A DNA stretch of 42,470 nucleotides, from assembly GCA_020849495.1 (NCBI GenBank), contig JADLGD010000265.1, positions 1-42,470 on the forward strand, in the 5' to 3' direction. The notes below the pieces were generated by a model, which saw only the letters and a program-made list of their open reading frames with translations, did no database searches and had not been told where the DNA came from. Position 1 is the first letter of the stretch. Each line of letters begins with the position of its first letter. Both the position numbers and the translations under genes were made by a program. Of the stretch, positions 25,613 through 35,360 are shown piece by piece. The stretch is from Fluviicola sp. GTDB lineage: Bacteria; Bacteroidota; Bacteroidia; Flavobacteriales_D; Crocinitomicaceae.

Positions 25613-27358
25613 TTACTTCACATCAATTCCCAACTCTTTCAACTGCGCAGCGTCAATTGGAGCTGGAGCGTCAATCATCACATCTCTTCCGCTATTGTTT
25701 TTCGGGAATGCTATGTAATCGCGGATCGAATCTGAACCACCCATGGTTGCAACCAAACGATCTAAACCGAATGCCAAACCTCCGTGTGGCGGTGCGCCAA
25801 ATTCAAATGCGTTCATCAAGAAACCAAATTGCTCTTGTGCTTGTTCAGGTGTAAATCCAAGCAATTCAAACATGCGCGCTTGTAAATCGCGGTCGTGGAT
25901 ACGAATGGATCCTCCACCTAATTCAACGCCGTTCATGGCTAAGTCATAAGCATTTGCTCTAACTTTTCCTGGTTCTGTTGTGATCAACTCAAAATCTTCT
26001 GGTTTCGGAGATGTAAACGGATGGTGCATCGCATGGTAACGCTCACTATCTTCGTCCCATTCCAACAATGGGAAATCCAATACCCACAAAGGCGCAAATT
26101 TGTTTGGATCGCGTAAGTCCAATTCTGTTCCCATGCGCAAACGCAATTCGTTCATTTGCTTGCGTGTTTTATCCAAATCACCGCTCAAAACGAAGATCAA
26201 ATCGCCTGCTTTTGCTCCAGTTAATTCAGCCCACACTTTCAATGCTGCTTCATCGTAGAATTTGTCAACCGAACTTTTGAAGGTTCCATCGGCATTGCAT
26301 TTCACATAGACCAATCCTTTCGCTCCAATTTGCGGACGTTTTACCCATTCAGTGATTTCATCCAATTGCTTACGTGTGTATTCACTTGCACCTGGAACAG
26401 CAATACCAATTACTGCTTCAGCACTGTCAAACACGACGAAATCTTTTCCTGCAGTAGCCGCTTTCAAATCGGCAAACTCCATCCCGAAACGAATGTCTGG
26501 TTTGTCTGAACCGTATTTTGCCATTGCTTCAGCATAATCCATACGTGGACATGCACCTTCAAACTCAACGCCTTTTACCTCTCTAAAAAGATGTTTTACC
26601 AATCCTTCAAAGGTGTTTAAGATGTCTTCTTGCTCTACGAATGCCATTTCACAGTCAATTTGAGTAAACTCAGGCTGACGGTCGGCACGTAAATCTTCAT
26701 CGCGGAAACATTTTACAATTTGGTAGTAACGGTCGAAACCGGAAACCATCAACAACTGCTTAAACGTTTGTGGCGATTGCGGTAAGGCATAAAATTCACC
26801 TTGGTTCATACGAGATGGCACCACGAAATCGCGAGCTCCTTCTGGCGTAGATTTGATGAGGTAAGGTGTTTCAACGTCCCAAAATCCTTGAGCGTCTAAG
26901 TATTTTCTAGTTTCTAAGGCAACACGGTTACGCAATTGCAATTTTTGTTGCACCGGATTTCTTCTCAAATCCAAGTAACGGTATTGTGCACGCAATTCAT
27001 CTCCACCATCTGTCTCATCTTCAATGGTAAATGGAGGCGTTTTAGCCGCATTCAAAATGGTCAATTCGCTTACTTTGATTTCAATATCTCCAGTTGGCAA
27101 ATTGGCGTTTTTACTACTGCGTTCGATGACTGTACCTTTCGCTTGAATCACAAATTCACGACCCAATTTGCGCGCTTGTAAACACAAATCTGCATTTTCT
27201 TCCAAGTTAAAAGCCAATTGAGTGATTCCGTAACGATCGCGCAAATCAACGAAGGTCATTCCTCCTAAATCGCGTGAACGTTGAACCCAACCTGCTAATG
27301 TTACCTCTTGTCCGATGTTTGCAGCACGTAATTCGCCGCTAGTATGTGATCTGTACAT
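25613..27358 (-). CDS. aspS: aspartate--tRNA ligase
   Basis: A 581-residue bacterial-type class II synthetase that charges tRNA-Asp. The OB-fold anticodon-binding domain is at about 1-105 ([26 protein letters not shown]). The catalytic core has motif 2 ([21 protein letters not shown]) and motif 3 ([17 protein letters not shown]), with the bacterial GAD insertion between them at about 280-410. Length is usual for Bacteroidota. The ATG at 27358 gives the standard [12 protein letters not shown] start. With gatC also present, tRNA-dependent amidation is likely used in this organism, but whether this AspRS is discriminating cannot be told by eye. Confidence 0.97.
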   Translation of the reverse strand: MYRSHTSGELRAANIGQEVTLAGWVQRSRDLGGMTFVDLRDRYGITQLAFNLEENADLCLQARKLGREFVIQAKGTVIERSSKNANLPTGDIEIKVSELTILNAAKTPPFTIEDETDGGDELRAQYRYLDLRRNPVQQKLQLRNRVALETRKYLDAQGFWDVETPYLIKSTPEGARDFVVPSRMNQGEFYALPQSPQTFKQLLMVSGFDRYYQIVKCFRDEDLRADRQPEFTQIDCEMAFVEQEDILNTFEGLVKHLFREVKGVEFEGACPRMDYAEAMAKYGSDKPDIRFGMEFADLKAATAGKDFVVFDSAEAVIGIAVPGASEYTRKQLDEITEWVKRPQIGAKGLVYVKCNADGTFKSSVDKFYDEAALKVWAELTGAKAGDLIFVLSGDLDKTRKQMNELRLRMGTELDLRDPNKFAPLWVLDFPLLEWDEDSERYHAMHHPFTSPKPEDFELITTEPGKVRANAYDLAMNGVELGGGSIRIHDRDLQARMFELLGFTPEQAQEQFGFLMNAFEFGAPPHGGLAFGLDRLVATMGGSDSIRDYIAFPKNNSGRDVMIDAPAPIDAAQLKELGIDVK

Positions 27359-27377
27359 AATTTTGAAAATTGCCCTG

Positions 27378-27412
27378 CAAAGATAGTTTTTTCATGCGTA
27401 TTGCAGGTGCAA
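27378..27412 (-). promoter_or_regulatory. candidate aspS promoter
   Basis: TATCTTTG on the minus strand (27378-27385) matches TAnnTTTG and lies 19 nt upstream of the ATG. A TTG (27410-27412) is 24 nt further upstream, one base longer than the usual spacer. Confidence 0.4.
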
Positions 27413-27438
27413 TCTTCGCGTACAATGAACTTGAATGT

Positions 27439-28086
27439 TTATTTTTTGAAAGTTAAATGAAGTTGAACCGTGATTTGGTCCACATTTACATCTTTAGCAG
27501 TGACTTTACTTCTCAAAGGCCAATCCAAGGTGTTGATTTTCATGCTGCCATCAATAGTAACTGTTGTTCCTTTGCTCGATTCTTTTAATTGAACCGTTAC
27601 AGGTTTTGATTTTCCTTGAATGGTTAACATCCCTTTCGCAGTGATTTCTCCATTCTTAGGCTTTCCAAATTGATCCAAGAGTAAAGTTGATTCCGGGTAT
27701 TTTTTAGTGTCAAATAAACCGTGTTGTTTTTCTGCTGAAAGTTGAAAGGTTTGCATGTCAAATTTGACAGTCATTCCAGAAATTGCGTCTTCTAACTTTC
27801 GCAATTCACCCGAAGTAGCAGTTACCTCACCCGAAGAATTGAGTTTAACGGCTCCCAACTCAACATCCACTTCACTACCAAGAATCATCACTTTTTGTTT
27901 CGTGGGTTTTTGATCCAGCACTCGGTCCCACTTCATCGAAGCATTTTTGGTGTCTAATTGGTAAACCACTTCTTCTACTTTGGGAGTTTCCAATTCTGTA
28001 GCTGAAGAGCTTTTTTGTGTAGATGATTCGTTCGAACCACAACTGACTAACGCTAAAAGAGCGAAGGATAGGACTGTTTTTTTCAT
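27439..28086 (-). CDS. YceI family lipoprotein
   Basis: A 215-residue lipoprotein. ATG 28086 gives MKKTVLSFALLALVSC with C16 acylated. A short Ser-rich linker precedes a YceI-like lipocalin-fold domain. Visible features are the Trp-bearing first strand (ASMKWDRVLDQKP), the segment FDTKKYPESTLLLDQF, and GEITAKGMLTIQGKSKPVTVQL, which is the family hallmark. YceI proteins bind isoprenoid or amphipathic lipids in the periplasm. That is interesting next to the UbiA genes, but aspS lies between, so a link is speculative. Confidence 0.9.
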   Translation of the reverse strand: MKKTVLSFALLALVSCGSNESSTQKSSSATELETPKVEEVVYQLDTKNASMKWDRVLDQKPTKQKVMILGSEVDVELGAVKLNSSGEVTATSGELRKLEDAISGMTVKFDMQTFQLSAEKQHGLFDTKKYPESTLLLDQFGKPKNGEITAKGMLTIQGKSKPVTVQLKESSKGTTVTIDGSMKINTLDWPLRSKVTAKDVNVDQITVQLHLTFKK

Positions 28087-28259
28087 AAAAATTGGTTTAG
28101 ATAAGTCTAACAAAATCAATGTAATAGGACTTAGTTTCTAAAAATAGTTAATTTTTTTTCACGTGAGCTGTAACAAAAAAGAAAGTTGAGGGTCATACGT
28201 TCGAAAGCGGCTAAAAGCAGCCGATGAAATTTGAAAATAACGGTTTAATAATAGAAGTC

Positions 28260-29069
28260 ATGAAATTAGTCATTACAAGTATGTTTGCTTTCTTGCTTTT
28301 CGGGGCCTTGAATGCACAAGAAGATCCAGACACAACTCGATTGAAATTAGGAGGAAAAGAGTTGATTATCGTTTCACCAAAAGGTTCAGAAGTAACAGTC
28401 ATTGAAGGGGATACCATCAATGCAGAACCAGATGAAAAAGAATTAAAAAACATCGAAGCACACTGGGCAGGTTTTGAATTTGGTCCAACCATGTTGCTCA
28501 ACAGTTCGATGAAATCAAGCTTTCCAAACAATCCTGAATGGGAAAACGATCCCGGAAAATCATTCAGCTGGAACTTGAACTTCTTTGAACACAAGTTTCC
28601 GATTTACAAAAACTATGTTGGGATCACAACAGGTTTGGGATTGAACTGGACACAAATTGGCTTACGTCAATACAACTTGAATTTCAATTCGGATTCATTG
28701 TGGGCGGTGAAAGATACGGTCAACGATTACAAACGCAACAAATTGAGAGCAATCTATTTAAACGTTCCAGTGATGTTGGAGTTCTGTACAAGTCAGGATG
28801 CGGATGAAGGTTTCTACTTAGCAGCAGGTGTAATTGGTGGAGTGCGCATTGCTTCTAGTACTAAATCTGTCATCGAAGCAGATAAAAAAGACATCAAAGA
28901 ACGCAACCGCGGAACATACGGTTTGAACGCCTTCCGTTTGGATGCAGCAGTGAAATTAGGTTACAAAGATTGGGGGATCTTTGCCAACTACAACGTACTG
29001 CCATTGTTTGACAAAAACAAAACAGCAGAAGTATATCCTTTAACATTTGGTTTATCGTTCAATTTTTAG
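28260..29069 (+). CDS. outer-membrane beta-barrel protein (PorT-like family)
   Basis: A 269-residue protein. ATG 28260 is followed by the signal peptide MKLVITSMFAFLLFGALNAQ; a start at 28224 would bury it. A short acidic linker leads into a barrel domain with GFEFGPTMLLNSSM, VGITTGLGLNWTQIGLRQYNLNF, LRAIYLNVPVMLEF, FYLAAGVIGGVRIAS and a terminal LTFGLSFNF strand. This arrangement matches the porin-like PorT/OmpA-barrel family common in Bacteroidota. Function is unknown. The gene ends 34 nt before a strong terminator. Confidence 0.82.
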   Translation: MKLVITSMFAFLLFGALNAQEDPDTTRLKLGGKELIIVSPKGSEVTVIEGDTINAEPDEKELKNIEAHWAGFEFGPTMLLNSSMKSSFPNNPEWENDPGKSFSWNLNFFEHKFPIYKNYVGITTGLGLNWTQIGLRQYNLNFNSDSLWAVKDTVNDYKRNKLRAIYLNVPVMLEFCTSQDADEGFYLAAGVIGGVRIASSTKSVIEADKKDIKERNRGTYGLNAFRLDAAVKLGYKDWGIFANYNVLPLFDKNKTAEVYPLTFGLSFNF

Positions 29070-29103
29070 GTGAGCTATTCGTAGCATAAGTAACACAAGT
29101 CAG

Positions 29104-29133
29104 AAAAAGGTATTGGAAACAATACCTTTTTTT
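29104..29133 (+). terminator. strong rho-independent terminator
   Basis: AAAAAGGTATTG (29104-29115), GAAA tetraloop, CAATACC plus a T7 run (29120-29133). It is 34 nt downstream of the beta-barrel gene and separates it from the kinase-like gene. Confidence 0.92.
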
Positions 29134-29182
29134 GTGGTTTCTACTTCACCACCAACTATTTTTAGGAATTCTGTTGGCATTC

Positions 29183-29214
29183 TTGTATCGAAGTCACCTT
29201 ATTTACTAAATTTG
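29183..29214 (+). promoter_or_regulatory. promoter of the kinase-like gene
   Basis: TTG (29183-29185), a 21-nt spacer, and TAAATTTG (29207-29214) fit the Bacteroidota -33/-7 consensus. The ATG at 29230 is 15 nt downstream of the box. Confidence 0.55.
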
Positions 29215-29229
29215 ACTAGTTTATAGAAA

Positions 29230-31128
29230 ATGAAATACGCAATCATTGTTGTTTTTAGTGCCTGTTTCCTTGGTGCAGCTTTTGCACAGAAGGCATGTAG
29301 TTGTGATCCTATCACAGCTTATGTAAAACAACGTGATTTCGATTCAATTGGGGAATACAAACCGCAATCATTGTTAAAAGAATCTTGGCGTTTTTCTAAG
29401 ATGACTGCACCAAGATGCAAGGCCTATTCTGCTCATCTGCGCGCGGAATACCACCTTTCAAAATCACAATTGGAAACAGCTCGTAAATACCTTGAGAAAG
29501 AAAAGTTCATTTTAGATAGTATCAAGTGTAAGCGCAGTTCTTACTTAGAAAACAATATTGCTTTTGGTGATTATTACTTACGTGTTGGTGAATTCAAATT
29601 TGCAGTTGATGCCTACACCAAAGCGCTTTCATTGTTTAAAAAACAAGCAAACCCTAATCTCCAATCAAAGGTTTTATTGGCTCTTTCTGCTGCTCAATCC
29701 AAATTAGGAGACGAAGATAAATCCCGTAATTACTTGTTTCAAGCACATCCTTTGGTGATGCATTTGCCAGATGGCCCCGGAAAAGTGGACAATTTACTCA
29801 ATCTTTCTTCTCGTTATTACTACCACTTCCAAGTTTCTTCTAATAGTGCCTTATTGGATTCTTCTTATCATGCTGCTGATTTTGGTTTGAGTTTAGCAAA
29901 ACGGATTTCTTACAAAGATGCCTTTGTAAAAGGGTATAATTTGATGGAAGACAAAGCCTACCACGAACGAAATTTTAGAGTGGCTTTATTGTATTTGGAT
30001 AGCGCTTTATTATTTACACAGTCGAATACTGCATTCAATGATCGCGAAGGGATTTTTGCTGATATGTCTGATATTTACCTGGAATTAAAACAATACGATA
30101 AAGCCTATCAATTTGCTGATTCAAGTTTGACTTATGCCATGAAAATGGAAAATCCTTACAAGGTCAAAAACGCCTTGGAGTTGGTTTACAATTGTGCAAA
30201 GTTGAGTGGGGAATACGAACGAGCTTTATTGGTGTATGAAGACTTGGCCATCATGCGTGATAGTGTGAAACAATTGCAAAGTCAAAAAGCATACAACGAC
30301 TTAGAAGAGAAATTTCACCGTGTTCACAAGGAAAAACAAGAATTTGAATACAAACAAGATCAAAAACTCTTGCAACAACAACGTGAGATTGGCGATTTAA
30401 GAAACAAATTGATTGCAGTAGGTTGGGTGATTTTTGCACTTCTTGGTTTCTACATGTTTATGGTCTTCAGACAACGTTCCATCAAACAACGTCAAAAGAA
30501 ATTGGAAATCCAACAGCGATTGAACAAGGCGCGTATCAATCCTGAGTTCATTTATCAAGCCATTTCTAACTTGAAGAACGTTCAGGCCAATACCGATTTT
30601 TCGAAGAAAGTGACCGCTTTTTCTAAATTGATCAAACAATTACTTGAAGGTTCGGGGGATGATTTCTTGACTTTGGACAAAGAACTTGAATTTTTGAAAT
30701 TGTACTTAGATATTGAACGCGATCAAAAAGGGAAAAGCTTTGATTTTCAGTTTGAAGTAGATGAGCATTTGGACATTCACGATGTGTGTATTCCAACCAT
30801 GATTTTACAGCCATTCATTGAAAACACGGTCAATCAAGGATTTAAAGGCTTGAAACACCCAGGAGAATTGTTGATCAAATTTACCTTGTTGGGGAACAAT
30901 GAATTGGCCATTAAAATTCAAGACAATGGTCGTGGATTGAAAGCGGTTGATTCTTCTCGCGCTTCTGGAATCATCAATGATCGCTTGTATTTATTGAATA
31001 AAATCAATAAAGCTTCTTCCAGTTACATCATTCGTGAACGCCAATCTGGAGGTGTTTCCATTGAAATTTTCTTACCACTCATAACGAAAGCTTACGCTGA
31101 GAAATTGAGTTCTGAAGAAGGAAATTAA
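29230..31128 (+). CDS. TPR sensor histidine kinase-like protein, phospho-acceptor His replaced
   Basis: A 632-residue protein: signal peptide (to about AAFAQ, residue 19), a TPR-like periplasmic sensor region of about 100-350, a coiled coil, one membrane segment at about 393-413 (LIAVGWVIFALLGFYMFMVF) and a LytS/YehU-type His_kinase plus HATPase module. In this family the phospho-acceptor lies in NPHFxFN. Here the segment reads NPEFIYQ, with Glu439 in place of His (codon GAG at 30544-30546). The N-box (QPFIENTVNQGFK) and G-box (IQDNGRGL) remain, so ATP binding is possible. No LytTR regulator is adjacent. Its stop overlaps the ppk1 stop on the other strand. Confidence 0.88.
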   Translation: MKYAIIVVFSACFLGAAFAQKACSCDPITAYVKQRDFDSIGEYKPQSLLKESWRFSKMTAPRCKAYSAHLRAEYHLSKSQLETARKYLEKEKFILDSIKCKRSSYLENNIAFGDYYLRVGEFKFAVDAYTKALSLFKKQANPNLQSKVLLALSAAQSKLGDEDKSRNYLFQAHPLVMHLPDGPGKVDNLLNLSSRYYYHFQVSSNSALLDSSYHAADFGLSLAKRISYKDAFVKGYNLMEDKAYHERNFRVALLYLDSALLFTQSNTAFNDREGIFADMSDIYLELKQYDKAYQFADSSLTYAMKMENPYKVKNALELVYNCAKLSGEYERALLVYEDLAIMRDSVKQLQSQKAYNDLEEKFHRVHKEKQEFEYKQDQKLLQQQREIGDLRNKLIAVGWVIFALLGFYMFMVFRQRSIKQRQKKLEIQQRLNKARINPEFIYQAISNLKNVQANTDFSKKVTAFSKLIKQLLEGSGDDFLTLDKELEFLKLYLDIERDQKGKSFDFQFEVDEHLDIHDVCIPTMILQPFIENTVNQGFKGLKHPGELLIKFTLLGNNELAIKIQDNGRGLKAVDSSRASGIINDRLYLLNKINKASSSYIIRERQSGGVSIEIFLPLITKAYAEKLSSEEGN

Positions 31129-33161
31129 TCAGCTATTTTTGCTTTGTAATAATCCCACAATTGTTGTTGGGAATGGTTGATTTCACCTTCAGCTTCTCTG
31201 CGTTGATTGCGTTGTTTTTTGTCGATGATTCGCGCTTTTACATTGTCGTTCCATTGCAAATCAAATACGAGTTGTAACTCTGCTTGTATGCCTTCGTCGA
31301 ATACAGGGGCACCCACCTCAATACGTTTGTCTAAATTACGTTCCATCCAATCTCCAGAAGTCACGTAGTACAAAGGTTCATTGTTATTGTTGAAGATCAT
31401 GAAACGTGTGTGTTCTAAGTAACGATCGACAATACTTATGACTTCGATGTTCTGACTTTTTCCTTTTAAGCCTGGAACCAAACAACAAACCCCACGAATC
31501 ATTAAGTGAACGATTACACCTGCTTGGGATGCTTCATACAATTTGTCGATTAATTTCGAGTCAACAAGGTTGTTCAACTTTATTTGAATGCGAGCCGGTA
31601 ATCCTTTTTTAGCGTTGCTAATTTCGTTTTGAATCAGTTGATTGATTTTTCTTCTTGAATTCACAGGAGAAACCATCAAATGACGGAAAGTATGGCGATG
31701 AAGGGATTGTTCCATCATTTGAAACACGTGATTGACCTCCAATGCAATGCGCTTATCAGCGGTCAATAAACCAATATCCGTATAAATTTGAGAAGTGCGT
31801 TCATTGAAGTTACCAGTGCCAACATAAGCCATTAATTGCTCTTTTTTATCACTTATTCTACGGATCAGAATCAATTTGGAATGAATTTTCAAACCTTCGT
31901 AACCGTAAAGCACTTTTGCGCCTTCATCTTTTAAGCGCTCGGCCCAATACAAGTTGTTTTCTTCATCAAATCGCGCTTGTAATTCAAGTACTACAGTTAC
32001 TTCTTTACCGTTTCGAACCGCATTGATCAAAGCATTCATCACTTGTGAATTGCGCGCTACACGGTACACATTGATTTTGATGCTTTTTACTTTGGGGTCA
32101 ATAGCAGCTTCTCTCAGTAAATCAACAACGTGATCGAACAATTGAAAAGGAAAATGTAGCAGTAAATCTTGTTTTAAAATTTGCTTGATGATACTGCGTT
32201 CATGTTGCAACAACGGATGTGCAACGGCTGATTGTTTGGGAAATAAAAAGTGTGGATTCCCAAAATCAGGGAATTTCATAAAATCTTTGAAGTTGTGGTA
32301 ACGTCCTCCCGGAATCAAGTTGATGGATCGTGAAATGTTCAAGCTTTTCAATACAACAGAAAGTAGATCTTCCGGCATTTTTAGGTCGTAAACCACACGA
32401 ACAGGCTCCCCTTTTTTACGCAATTTGATGCTTTTCTCCATTTTCTCAATGAAAGACATGGAAACATCATCGTCTAGATTCAATTCCGCATCACGGGTAA
32501 ATTTAAAGGTGTAGGCATCGATGGTATCAAAAGCAAAAATGGGGAAGATTTCTCTTAAGTTCAAACGAATGATATCATCTAAAAGTATCACATATCGTTT
32601 ATCATTTTCAGTTAGAATGTAAAAACGAGAAACCGTATTGGGTACTTCGATCAGGGCATAGCGCACTTTTCGTTTCAAATCCCACTCCATTTTTACAGCC
32701 AAATAGATGGCTTTGTCGCGCACTTTTTGAATGGGTGTACTTTTCTCTAAAATGATCGGCACCAAATCATGAATGACGTTTTTGAGGAAGTAATCTTTCA
32801 GTTCTTGTTGTTGCTCTTTATTGACCGTTTTCTCGTTGACATGAAAAATATTGTGGGCTTCGAGTTCTTCAATGATGGTTTGATAAGTCTTCTCAAAGTG
32901 TTTTTGTTGACGAACAACTACGGCGCGTATTTCGTGGTATAAATCTTTTGGAGATCCATTGAATCCTTCCACTTTTTTATTGTGGACAGAAATCATGCGT
33001 TGGATATTCGCTACACGAACACGGTAAAATTCATCCATGTTATTGGAGTAAATCCCCAAAAAACGCAAACGCTCAACCAATGGAATGGTTTCATCCATCG
33101 CTTCTTGTAATACGCGTTCGTTAAATGCTAACCAACTTAATTCACGATTGAAATAACTCAT
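31125..33161 (-). CDS. ppk1: polyphosphate kinase 1
   Basis: A protein of about 678 residues that polymerises the ATP gamma-phosphate into polyphosphate. Family landmarks: FNRELSWLAFNERVLQEA at the start, IVDRYLEHTRFMIF, PGGRYHNFKDFMKFPDF, ELQARFDEENNLYWAERL, the phospho-His segment GLKIHSKL, GTGNFNERTSQIYTDIGLLTADKRI, and a C-terminal NVKARIID. The ATG at 33161 aligns the N-terminus with known PPK1 proteins; an in-frame ATG at 33209 would add 16 residues. The usual His before GTGN is Tyr here. The TAA overlaps the convergent kinase-like gene's stop. Confidence 0.95.
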   Translation of the reverse strand: MSYFNRELSWLAFNERVLQEAMDETIPLVERLRFLGIYSNNMDEFYRVRVANIQRMISVHNKKVEGFNGSPKDLYHEIRAVVVRQQKHFEKTYQTIIEELEAHNIFHVNEKTVNKEQQQELKDYFLKNVIHDLVPIILEKSTPIQKVRDKAIYLAVKMEWDLKRKVRYALIEVPNTVSRFYILTENDKRYVILLDDIIRLNLREIFPIFAFDTIDAYTFKFTRDAELNLDDDVSMSFIEKMEKSIKLRKKGEPVRVVYDLKMPEDLLSVVLKSLNISRSINLIPGGRYHNFKDFMKFPDFGNPHFLFPKQSAVAHPLLQHERSIIKQILKQDLLLHFPFQLFDHVVDLLREAAIDPKVKSIKINVYRVARNSQVMNALINAVRNGKEVTVVLELQARFDEENNLYWAERLKDEGAKVLYGYEGLKIHSKLILIRRISDKKEQLMAYVGTGNFNERTSQIYTDIGLLTADKRIALEVNHVFQMMEQSLHRHTFRHLMVSPVNSRRKINQLIQNEISNAKKGLPARIQIKLNNLVDSKLIDKLYEASQAGVIVHLMIRGVCCLVPGLKGKSQNIEVISIVDRYLEHTRFMIFNNNNEPLYYVTSGDWMERNLDKRIEVGAPVFDEGIQAELQLVFDLQWNDNVKARIIDKKQRNQRREAEGEINHSQQQLWDYYKAKIAD

Positions 33162-33300
33162 GTCACAAATGTGCGTTTTATTTCTTCTCAAAGCAACGGT
33201 TGGCGCCATGTTTTACGTGAATTTTAGTCTTTTTTTAATGAACGTAAAACTAATGAATACACGTTTCTGAAAAGTTAAGCCAGTATTACGAATATGCTAT

Positions 33301-33331
33301 AAAAAAAGGCAGATCCACCCTGGACTGCCTT
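33301..33331 (-). terminator. rho-independent terminator of the peptide-binding lipoprotein gene
   Basis: AAGGCAG (33306-33312) pairs with CTGCCTT (33325-33331), with an inner TCCA/TGGA pairing. Minus-strand reading gives a T7 tail at 33301-33307. It lies 45 nt after the gene's stop. Confidence 0.82.
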
Positions 33332-33375
33332 CTTCTCTTGCAAGTAGAGAGTGCTTAAAGTTTATACTAATGAAC

Positions 33376-35088
33376 CTATTCTTTCGGTTCTTTGATAAAT
33401 ATAGTAGAAAAATCTAAAACTTCTAATGAGTTGGTTTCAAAATTTCGAATGCGTGAATTGATCATGGTCACAAAATCATCGGATAACATTGGCATGACTA
33501 CCGCATCGTCAACAATCATTTGATCACATTTCACAAACAATGCTTCGCGTTTTGCAGGATCCATTTCTTTGTTAGCTGCTTCGTACAATTTATCGAAAGC
33601 TTCGCTTTTGTATTTAAACGGATTGATGAATTTAGAATTGTCTTGAATGTTGCCGCCGTAGAACAAACTCATGAAACTTTCTGCATCTGGATAATCTGCT
33701 ACCCAACCGCTAAGCCACATTGCTGCAGTACCGTTAGACACTACTTTATTGCGTTCTTCAATACTTACCAATTTAACCGTGATTGATACATTCAAATTGG
33801 TTTTCAATTGTTTTGCAATCGCTAAGGCCAAACGATGACGATCTGAATCTTTCGTACCATTCACATACAAAGTCGTTGCTGGGAAATTTTTTCCATCAGC
33901 AAAACCTGCATCAGCCATTAAGTTCTTCGCTTTTGCGATATCCACATTGAATCCTTTCACTTTCGAAGCATCAAAGAATTCTGAATTAGGAATCATACCA
34001 TTTGTTACTGGGTAACCCTCACCTTGTAATTCATTGTCAACGATCGATTTACGGTCGATTGCCAAGTTAAATGCTTGACGAACGCGTACATCTTTGAAAA
34101 TGGGATTGTTGTGTGACAAACCAATAAAGGTCATGTTCAAGGATTGTTTGGAATCCACTTTGTGTTTCACTGTTTTACCAGCTTGAGCTTCAGCTAAAGA
34201 ACCCAAAACGTTTTCTACTTCCTCTGCAGGAATTTCCAATACCAAGTCAATTTCTTCCTTACGGAAAGCCATCAATTCACTTTTCTTGTTGGTAGCATAC
34301 GTCATGATGATTTTACCTAAGAATGGCAATTGATTTCCAAACTCATCTTTTCTCCAATAATTTGGATTGCGTTTTAAAACGACTTTATCAGCTGTTTTTT
34401 CTTCCAACATGAATGGTCCAGATCCTACAGGATGATTGACTAAATCTGCTCCATAAGTATCGTAAGCTTCTTTTGGAAATACGCCAAATCCTGAATAAGA
34501 AAGAATTTTATCAAAACCAGCAAATGGTTGGTTCAAGGTAATCGTAAGGGTTGAATTGTCAACGGCTTTAATACCACTAACTCCTCCTTCTTTGAAGGCA
34601 GTTTTTGTTGCTTTGTTAAAAGCTTGTGCACCTTGAATGCGTTCCAATAACAACCAACTCACTTCGTTTATTTTCAAACCGCTGCAAGCCATATCAAAAG
34701 TAAATTTGACATCTTCTGCAGTCAATTCACGACCCTCGCCACCAAAACAATCATCATCATGGAAGAAAACGCCTTTTCTGATTTTGAAAGTATAGGTTTT
34801 ACCATCGTTGGAAACCGTGTATGATTCTGCAAGACTAGGAATCACGTTTTGTCCAGAAGGATCCAAACGCAATAATTGATCATATAATTGAGAAGTAATG
34901 CGTTGAGAATACAAATCAATTGCTTGAAGAGAGAGCAATGAACTTACTTTTTCAGGAGACATGAAGCGAAATTCACCTCCGTAGCGGGCTCCACCAACAG
35001 CCTTTTTGTTAGCTAAATCTTCACTTGAATCACCACAAGAAATGATAGATAAAGCTGTAATAGCGAATACGAGAATGCGTTTAAACAT
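33376..35088 (-). CDS. ABC-type peptide-binding lipoprotein (SBP_bac_5/OppA-DppA type)
   Basis: A 570-residue lipoprotein (signal MFKRILVFAITALSIISC, C18). The solute-binding family 5 hallmarks are present: LAESYTVSNDGKTYTFKIRKGVFFHD, DVKFTFDMA, the PVGSGPFML segment, LKRNPNYW, VRQAFNLAIDRKSI and GWVADYPDAESF. The latter part fits oligo- or dipeptide-binding proteins for ABC import. No permease or ATPase genes are adjacent, so it is an orphan that must pair with components elsewhere. A terminator follows it. Confidence 0.93.
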   Translation of the reverse strand: MFKRILVFAITALSIISCGDSSEDLANKKAVGGARYGGEFRFMSPEKVSSLLSLQAIDLYSQRITSQLYDQLLRLDPSGQNVIPSLAESYTVSNDGKTYTFKIRKGVFFHDDDCFGGEGRELTAEDVKFTFDMACSGLKINEVSWLLLERIQGAQAFNKATKTAFKEGGVSGIKAVDNSTLTITLNQPFAGFDKILSYSGFGVFPKEAYDTYGADLVNHPVGSGPFMLEEKTADKVVLKRNPNYWRKDEFGNQLPFLGKIIMTYATNKKSELMAFRKEEIDLVLEIPAEEVENVLGSLAEAQAGKTVKHKVDSKQSLNMTFIGLSHNNPIFKDVRVRQAFNLAIDRKSIVDNELQGEGYPVTNGMIPNSEFFDASKVKGFNVDIAKAKNLMADAGFADGKNFPATTLYVNGTKDSDRHRLALAIAKQLKTNLNVSITVKLVSIEERNKVVSNGTAAMWLSGWVADYPDAESFMSLFYGGNIQDNSKFINPFKYKSEAFDKLYEAANKEMDPAKREALFVKCDQMIVDDAVVMPMLSDDFVTMINSRIRNFETNSLEVLDFSTIFIKEPKE

Positions 35089-35111
35089 AAAAAGTTATTT
35101 CAGTCGTAAGG

Positions 35112-35119
35112 CAAATATA
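35112..35119 (-). promoter_or_regulatory. candidate -7 box of the peptide-binding lipoprotein gene
   Basis: TATATTTG on the minus strand matches TAnnTTTG and lies 23 nt upstream of the ATG at 35088. TTG triplets occur close upstream but not at standard spacing. Confidence 0.35.
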
Positions 35120-35217
35120 ACAATTGCAATGGGATAGGGTCTTTTTTTGCATGAAAAATGGCAGATTAAATCAAGTTTTTTTATTGAATTTGAAAACTAA
35201 ATTTTAGCAAAGTCGGT

Positions 35218-35250
35218 AAAAAAGAAAAAGCTCCTTGGAGGAGGAGCTTT
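35218..35250 (-). terminator. rho-independent terminator of trpS
   Basis: AAAGCTCCT (35227-35235) pairs with AGGAGCTTT (35242-35250). The minus-strand tail is T-rich (TTTCTTTTTT). The 272-nt gap between the lipoprotein gene and trpS (35089-35360) otherwise holds only AT-rich sequence and the lipoprotein promoter. Confidence 0.8.
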
Positions 35251-35360
35251 AACATGTTGGTTTAATAAGAGTAGTTTATGTTGGTGTAACATAAGTGATT
35301 CAAATATACAAATTATTTATTCTGTGGTAGCGATTATTAATAAAAAATAATTTTTAACAA

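Noticed and set aside
28208..28223. Short hairpin CGGCT-AAAAGC-AGCCG upstream of the beta-barrel gene
   Set aside because: Only 5 bp, no T tail and no known motif; it could be chance.
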